A stretch of DNA of 40,675 bases from Gammaproteobacteria bacterium (GTDB taxonomy: Bacteria; Pseudomonadota; Gammaproteobacteria; Enterobacterales; GCA-2746155). The stretch spans positions 1 through 40,675 of the forward strand of contig JAUUZN010000016.1 in assembly GCA_030589945.1 (NCBI GenBank). The letters are read 5' to 3'. Under the pieces are notes generated by a model. That model saw only the letters and a program-made list of their open reading frames with translations. It was not told where the DNA came from and made no database searches. Positions within the stretch are counted from its first letter, which is position 1, and each line of letters begins with the position of its first letter. A program made the position numbers and the translations under genes. Below are positions 36,696-40,675 of this stretch, one piece after another.

Positions 36696-39563
36696 TTAAT
36701 TTGTGATGAGCAATTCGTTCCAAAGTTGAATCACATTTTCAATTTTTTCACCGTCCAAAGTAGTTGATTCAACAATGTTGCTACGATTTTGAAGAGCATT
36801 TTTATTGGTCATCTGAAGTAGTTCAGCATAAAAAGTGATCATCTGTTTCAGACGAATATCATCCAGTTGATCTTTTGATGCTAAAAAAGTGAGCAATTCC
36901 GAAGTGTTACTACTGATGGCAAGTGCGGGGTTATTAGATGCCAATTTAAGTACTAAAAACTGCGTAATAAATTCAATATCAGCAATACCACCGGGACTCT
37001 GTTTAAGGTGAAACTGATGTTCCGACAGAGAATTGGGTTTAATTAAACTCTCACGCATTTTTGCGCGCATGGTAATGACCTGCTCTTTCAATTGGCTTTC
37101 ATCACGAGCTTTACAAATGATCTGCGTTCTTATGAGCTCAAACTGTTCTCTTAAATTGACTGGTCCAAGAATGCAACGACTACGAATGAGCGCTTGATGC
37201 TCCCATGTCCAGGCAGATTCATTTTGGTATTCAATAAAAGAATCAATATGGCTGACCAATAAACCGGAATTTCCAGAAGGTCTCAGGCGCATATCAACTT
37301 CGTAAAGTACCCCCGACCGCGTTCGGATATTGAGCAAGTGGATGACCTTTTGAGCAAGTCGCATAAAAAATACTGCATTCTCAACTGGTTTGTCTCCATC
37401 GGTGACGCCCTTTGGCGCATCATGTAAAAATACTAAATCGAGATCGGAACCGTACCCCAGTTCTTGGCCGCCTAGTTTTCCATAGGCAATGATAGCAAAA
37501 CCACTGGATTGTGGTTGACCATGTTTACTACTGACTTGCTGCCAAGATTGATTGACCACCGCACTGATTATGGTTTCTGCAATGGCTGACAAATGATGGC
37601 TTAGCTGGCGTACGGTTATTGCACCGGCGATATCTGCTGCGGTAATTCTGAGTAAATTAATTTGTCGAAACTCACGCAAACAATCCAGCTGTTGTTCGGG
37701 TTCGTCTTCTGGAATCCGACAAAGCATTTGCCGCAACATATCAGGATATTGCGTTAATTCTACTGGGTGATATAAAGTATTTGGATTGATCAATTCATCG
37801 AGCACATAGGGATAATCAGAGATTTGGTCGGCGATGAGCAAGCTTGCTGAGCACAAACTCAGCATCAGATTTAGCGCACCCTGATTTTCAGCGAGTAATT
37901 CCAAATAGGCAGTACGCCGAGAAATGGATGATAATAATCTTAAAATTCTTTTTAAGGTTACTGCCTGCTGACTGTCTGTACTGACAAATTGTAATATAAA
38001 TGGCATGAGTTGATTCAGCCTTTGCGAGCCTCTTGGTCCCATATGTCGAATCGCAGAAGAACCGATAAAACTTTCTAGCTGCTCAGTAATCAATGAGCAA
38101 TTTTCGAAACCTGCTAACTCAGAATCTAATGAATTTGTTCTTTCATCAGAGATAAATCCCTGCCAAATATCATCAAAGTGTTGTTGCGCTTCGTTATTTT
38201 TATTATGTTGAGATTTATCTTGGAATTGATCATTAAAATGAAAATGGATATTTGTCATTCTTTGATCTAATACCGTTTTAAAATCTAGCCAATCATTAAA
38301 ACCAAGGCCCTCGGCAAGTAATGTTTTTTCCACCTCAGAACTCGGTAATGATTGTGTCTGTTTATCCTTGTAGGCTTGTAGACGATGCTCCACCTTACGT
38401 AAAAAAAGATAACATTCTAGAAGATCATCAACGGTATCCTTTTCTAACAGTTGAGCCTCTACAAGCTGTGGCAAACTATCAAAAATACTTCTACATTGTA
38501 GTTGCGTATTTCGACCTCCATGGATCAGTTGCAACGCCTGAGCAATAAATTCAACTTCTCTGATCCCACCAGCACCAAGTTTTATATTGTTAGAGAGATT
38601 TCTACGACGAAGTTCCTGATCAATCATTCTTTTCATCTGTCGTGGAGATTCAAGAACACTGAAATCGATATACCTTCTGAACACAAAGGGTTTGAGTAAC
38701 GAGGAAAGGAGTTTTTTCTCAGCAGACCCTCCGGTGATAATGCGAGCTTTTATTAGTGCAAATCGTTCCCAATCTCGACCTTGGTCCTGATAATATTCTT
38801 CAATGGCTGAAAAACTCATCACCAAGGGTCCACTATCACCGTAGGGTCTAAGTCGCATATCAACACGATACACAAAACCATCTTCAGTGATCTTGTCGAG
38901 CATCTGAATAAGTTCACGTCCTAATTGAGTGTAAAATTTTTCAGAACTAAAATTTTGTCGCGTCGATTTTAAATGGCTGTGTTCCGGGTGACTGAATATA
39001 AGATCAATATCTGATGAAACATTGAGTTCATTACCACCAAGCTTACCCATGCCCATTACTAAAAGATGATTTGCTTGTTCATCAAAAAATGGATCATCCG
39101 TTGTAATTTCCATCTCACTACATAGATGTTCAAATAACCATTGATGGGCTTCAATGATGCAGACATCCGCAAGAGCAGATGCTTGGGCGCAGGTTTCTTT
39201 GACCGTAGAAAGTTCTAATAAATCACGCCAATAGATGGCCACCATCTGTTGATTTCTAAATTGTCTCAGCAACGTGTAGGTCTGTTGTTTTGAACGGCTG
39301 GCTGCAAGTTTTGACTGTAAACTCGTTTGAAGTTCAGTGAACGATTGATGCTGATTTAACAGATTGTTATTAATAAGTTCAATGAAGGCTTGAGGATTTC
39401 TGACACACTGATTTGCAACAAATTCACTAAGGGTAAAAACAATGGTAGCCTGCTCATCAAGAATATCCAATACCCCAAGATTCGACTCAGCAGCAAATTC
39501 AACAAGACCATTCTTACATTCTTGCCACTGTTTTTTTGCCTGTTCACTGGGCGTTAAAATCAC
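36696..39563 (-). CDS. glnE: Glutamine synthetase adenylyltransferase/deadenylase GlnE
   Basis: 955 residues, full length, starting at a GTG with GAGAG six bases upstream. The bifunctional enzyme adds AMP to, and removes it from, a tyrosine of glutamine synthetase in response to PII and glutamine. Two nucleotidyltransferase domains are visible. The N-terminal (deadenylylating) one has MGMGKLGGNELNVSSDIDLIF and RVDMRLRPYGDSGPLV, with GGIREVEFIAQ following. The C-terminal (adenylylating) one has YGKLGGQELGYGSDLDLVFLHD and YEVDMRLRPSGNSGLLV, then GGIADIEFITQF. The G-[GS]-x(7-9)-SD-x-D metal sites are intact in both halves. No nitrogen-regulation gene is adjacent. Confidence 0.97.
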   Translation of the reverse strand: MILTPSEQAKKQWQECKNGLVEFAAESNLGVLDILDEQATIVFTLSEFVANQCVRNPQAFIELINNNLLNQHQSFTELQTSLQSKLAASRSKQQTYTLLRQFRNQQMVAIYWRDLLELSTVKETCAQASALADVCIIEAHQWLFEHLCSEMEITTDDPFFDEQANHLLVMGMGKLGGNELNVSSDIDLIFSHPEHSHLKSTRQNFSSEKFYTQLGRELIQMLDKITEDGFVYRVDMRLRPYGDSGPLVMSFSAIEEYYQDQGRDWERFALIKARIITGGSAEKKLLSSLLKPFVFRRYIDFSVLESPRQMKRMIDQELRRRNLSNNIKLGAGGIREVEFIAQALQLIHGGRNTQLQCRSIFDSLPQLVEAQLLEKDTVDDLLECYLFLRKVEHRLQAYKDKQTQSLPSSEVEKTLLAEGLGFNDWLDFKTVLDQRMTNIHFHFNDQFQDKSQHNKNNEAQQHFDDIWQGFISDERTNSLDSELAGFENCSLITEQLESFIGSSAIRHMGPRGSQRLNQLMPFILQFVSTDSQQAVTLKRILRLLSSISRRTAYLELLAENQGALNLMLSLCSASLLIADQISDYPYVLDELINPNTLYHPVELTQYPDMLRQMLCRIPEDEPEQQLDCLREFRQINLLRITAADIAGAITVRQLSHHLSAIAETIISAVVNQSWQQVSSKHGQPQSSGFAIIAYGKLGGQELGYGSDLDLVFLHDAPKGVTDGDKPVENAVFFMRLAQKVIHLLNIRTRSGVLYEVDMRLRPSGNSGLLVSHIDSFIEYQNESAWTWEHQALIRSRCILGPVNLREQFELIRTQIICKARDESQLKEQVITMRAKMRESLIKPNSLSEHQFHLKQSPGGIADIEFITQFLVLKLASNNPALAISSNTSELLTFLASKDQLDDIRLKQMITFYAELLQMTNKNALQNRSNIVESTTLDGEKIENVIQLWNELLITN

Positions 39564-39700
39564 AAATCACTCTCGTCTGGCTTCAAAGGTATTTATTCTC
39601 TAATTCTTGCATATTCATACAATATATACACTTACAATTATCAGCTTTAGAAGCATTAACATCTATGCTTAAATTAAAAGAATCAGGCTCATTTGAAATC

Positions 39701-39746
39701 TGTGGTGCCGGGTACTGGTGCCCGGCACTGGTGTCAGGTTCGTACA
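39701..39746. repeat. REP-like GC-rich palindromic element
   Basis: Arms GTGCCGGG (39705-39712) and CCCGGCAC (39721-39728) form a perfect 8-base stem with an 8-base loop. The same stretch reads as degenerate 13-base tandem units GGTGCCGGGTACT, GGTGCCCGGCACT and GGTGTCAGGTTCG. It is much richer in G+C than its surroundings. It resembles the REP/BIME elements mobilised by RAYT transposases; no transposase is in the window. Confidence 0.6.
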
Positions 39747-39804
39747 ACTGGGTTCTAAAACTGATGAAAAAGTATAAACAATAATAGAAACAATGGTTTA
39801 TAGA

Positions 39805-39842
39805 CTTGAAAATCACAAATAACACCTCATATACAGTGTTAT
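39805..39842 (+). promoter_or_regulatory. Sigma-32-like promoter overlapped by a dyad, before the PspB-like gene
   Basis: CTTGAAA (39805-39811), a 13-base spacer and CCTCATAT (39825-39832) match the RpoH consensus in all but one or two positions, with the same spacer length as at erpA. An inverted repeat with 7-base arms, ATAACAC (39819-39825) and GTGTTAT (39836-39842), brackets the -10. A sigma-70 reading (TTGAAA-N16-CATATA) also exists. The start would be about 20 bases before the ATG. Confidence 0.5.
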
Positions 39843-39860
39843 CTAATTCTGGAGAATTAT

Positions 39861-40079
39861 ATGGTCTTCTTTGAATTTATGCTTGGAGTGGTTATTATAA
39901 CTACCATTGCCAGCATTATTAATAATTACCTTAAATTTAAATTAACAAGCCGTGATGCATTGGATGGTCTGGACGAAAGGCTTAATAAGCTCGAAGATCT
40001 TGAAGATAGAATTAAAACCCTCGAAAAAATAATCACTGACCAAAACTACGATTTAGAACAGAAAATAAATTCACTCTGA
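39861..40079 (+). CDS. PspB-like small membrane protein with coiled coil
   Basis: 72 residues, preceded by GGAGAATT at seven bases. One membrane helix (about 4-22) is followed by a charged coiled coil (LDERLNKLEDLEDRIKTLEKIITD). Size and plan match PspB-type phage-shock membrane proteins, but identity is by architecture only; no PspA or PspC gene is visible. It is followed by lemA after 55 bases. The heat-shock-like promoter ahead suits an envelope-stress role. It could instead be an unrelated short membrane coiled-coil protein. Confidence 0.7.
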   Translation: MVFFEFMLGVVIITTIASIINNYLKFKLTSRDALDGLDERLNKLEDLEDRIKTLEKIITDQNYDLEQKINSL

Positions 40080-40134
40080 TATACTCTAAATTCGATCACT
40101 TATCAGATCACTTTAATCACTTAGGAGAGAGATA

Positions 40135-40675
40135 ATGGAATTATCATCTATTATTATGCTCGTTGTCATTGCTGGCATTATTTTTTATGTCATTGGTATT
40201 TATAACCGACTTGTTGCGCTGAAAAACCGTTTTAAAAATGCCTACGCACAAATTGATGTCCAATTAACTCGACGTTACGACCTCATTCCAAATTTAGTCG
40301 AAACTGCTAAGGGTTATATGGCTCACGAGAAGGAAACTCTTGAAGCGGTTATTCAGGCCAGAAATCAGGCTGTATCTGCAAATAAAACAGCTGCACAAAA
40401 TCCCGATGCGTCGGGTGCTATACAGGGTATCGCTGGTGCAGAGACCATGTTAACCGGTGCGCTTGGCAAGTTCTTTGCGCTATCTGAAAGTTATCCCGAT
40501 CTAAAGGCTAATGAGACCATGACCAATGTCATGGAAGAGCTCAGTACTACTGAAAATAAAGTTGCCTTCTCCCGTCAAGCCTATAACGATAGTGTGATGA
40601 CTTATAATACCTACAAAGAGCAATTCCCCAATAATATTATCAGCAATCAATTTAACTTTAATCATGCTGAATTAT
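40135..40675 (+). CDS. lemA: LemA family protein (3' end beyond window)
   Basis: The first 180 codons are present; the gene runs off the end. AGGAGAGA lies five bases before the ATG. A short N-terminal membrane helix (about 5-22, [19 protein letters not shown]) is followed by the conserved [19 protein letters not shown] and [20 protein letters not shown]. LemA-family proteins are helical membrane-attached proteins of unclear function, frequently encoded beside an M48 (HtpX-like) metalloprotease or TPM-domain proteins. The missing downstream sequence should show which. It is probably co-transcribed with the PspB-like gene. Confidence 0.93.
   Translation, partial: MELSSIIMLVVIAGIIFYVIGIYNRLVALKNRFKNAYAQIDVQLTRRYDLIPNLVETAKGYMAHEKETLEAVIQARNQAVSANKTAAQNPDASGAIQGIAGAETMLTGALGKFFALSESYPDLKANETMTNVMEELSTTENKVAFSRQAYNDSVMTYNTYKEQFPNNIISNQFNFNHAEL

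Larger units (their letters stand above)
39564..39860. other. Intergenic region between glnE and the PspB-like gene
   Basis: 297 bases without a convincing coding sequence on either strand. Open frames of about 80 codons cross it on both strands but they span the palindromic element and look accidental. It holds a GC-rich REP-like element (39701-39746), a promoter with dyad for the following genes, and presumably the glnE promoter, which I could not place. Confidence 0.6.

Noticed and set aside
39536-39825. Open frames of about 80 codons on both strands across the glnE-PspB-like gap
   Set aside because: They cross the REP-like hairpin, lack ribosome sites and have no recognisable protein features.
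39564-39860. Sigma-54 promoter for the PspB-like operon, as in enterobacterial psp
   Set aside because: No GG-N10-GC pair of the -24/-12 type with a TTGC box was found; the sigma-32/sigma-70 reading fits better.

Overview
The window comes from the chromosome of a gammaproteobacterium with a fairly AT-rich genome. The evidence is gene order: leuS-lptE-holA-nadD, then rsfS-rlmH-mrdA-rodA-mltB-rlpA-dacA-ybeD-lipB-lipA, and sfsA-(X)-gluQ-pcnB-folK-(dNK)-panB-panC, which are the E. coli/Pseudomonas-type arrangements. The RodA/PBP2 cluster containing mltB, the bactofilin-DUF6776 pair and the GlyGly-CTERM-like protein suggest a marine, Oceanospirillales/Kangiella-like lineage; that placement is inference. 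Almost all of the sequence is core chromosome. I see no rRNA, tRNA, CRISPR array, prophage or intact insertion sequence, and no gene-free gap longer than 300 bases.

Layout. (1) 1-4218: end of an RND adaptor gene and a complete RND inner-membrane pump. (2) 4215-5875, minus: erpA (iron-sulfur delivery), bactofilin and a DUF6776-type membrane protein; erpA has a heat-shock (sigma-32)-like promoter. (3) 6071-8937, plus: hemJ, pyrB and hemL, so two heme genes flank a pyrimidine gene. (4) 9037-10896: a secreted choice-of-anchor B protein with a GlyGly-CTERM-like tail. (5) 10901-12193, minus: pepB, divergent from sfsA. (6) 12276-20972, plus: sfsA; an 801-residue membrane protein (two-helix module, PEGA, SUMF1-like domain, alpha/beta hydrolase) in the slot that dksA occupies in E. 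coli; then gluQ, pcnB, folK, a deoxynucleoside kinase, panB and panC. (7) 21008-35699, minus: dedA, lipA, lipB, ybeD, dacA, rlpA, mltB, rodA, mrdA, rlmH, rsfS, nadD, holA, lptE and leuS. This cluster joins cell-wall elongation, lipoate attachment, ribosome maturation, NAD synthesis and outer-membrane assembly. (8) 35921-39563: a ydcF-like gene convergent with glnE. (9) 39564-40675: a REP-like palindromic element, then a PspB-like small membrane protein and the start of a lemA gene, behind a second sigma-32-like promoter overlapped by a dyad.

How the genes work together. PBP2 and RodA make peptidoglycan for elongation; MltB, RlpA and the DacA-type carboxypeptidase cut or trim it. LipB transfers octanoate and LipA, an iron-sulfur radical-SAM enzyme, inserts sulfur; ErpA supplies clusters to enzymes of this kind. 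PanB and PanC make pantothenate. GluQ modifies queuosine tRNA and PcnB polyadenylates RNA.

The most unusual points are the 801-residue multidomain protein in the dksA slot, the two sigma-32-like promoters with identical 13-base spacing, the apparently leaderless sfsA, the lack of an ATG start for pcnB, and a perfect 20-base palindrome between lipB and lipA.
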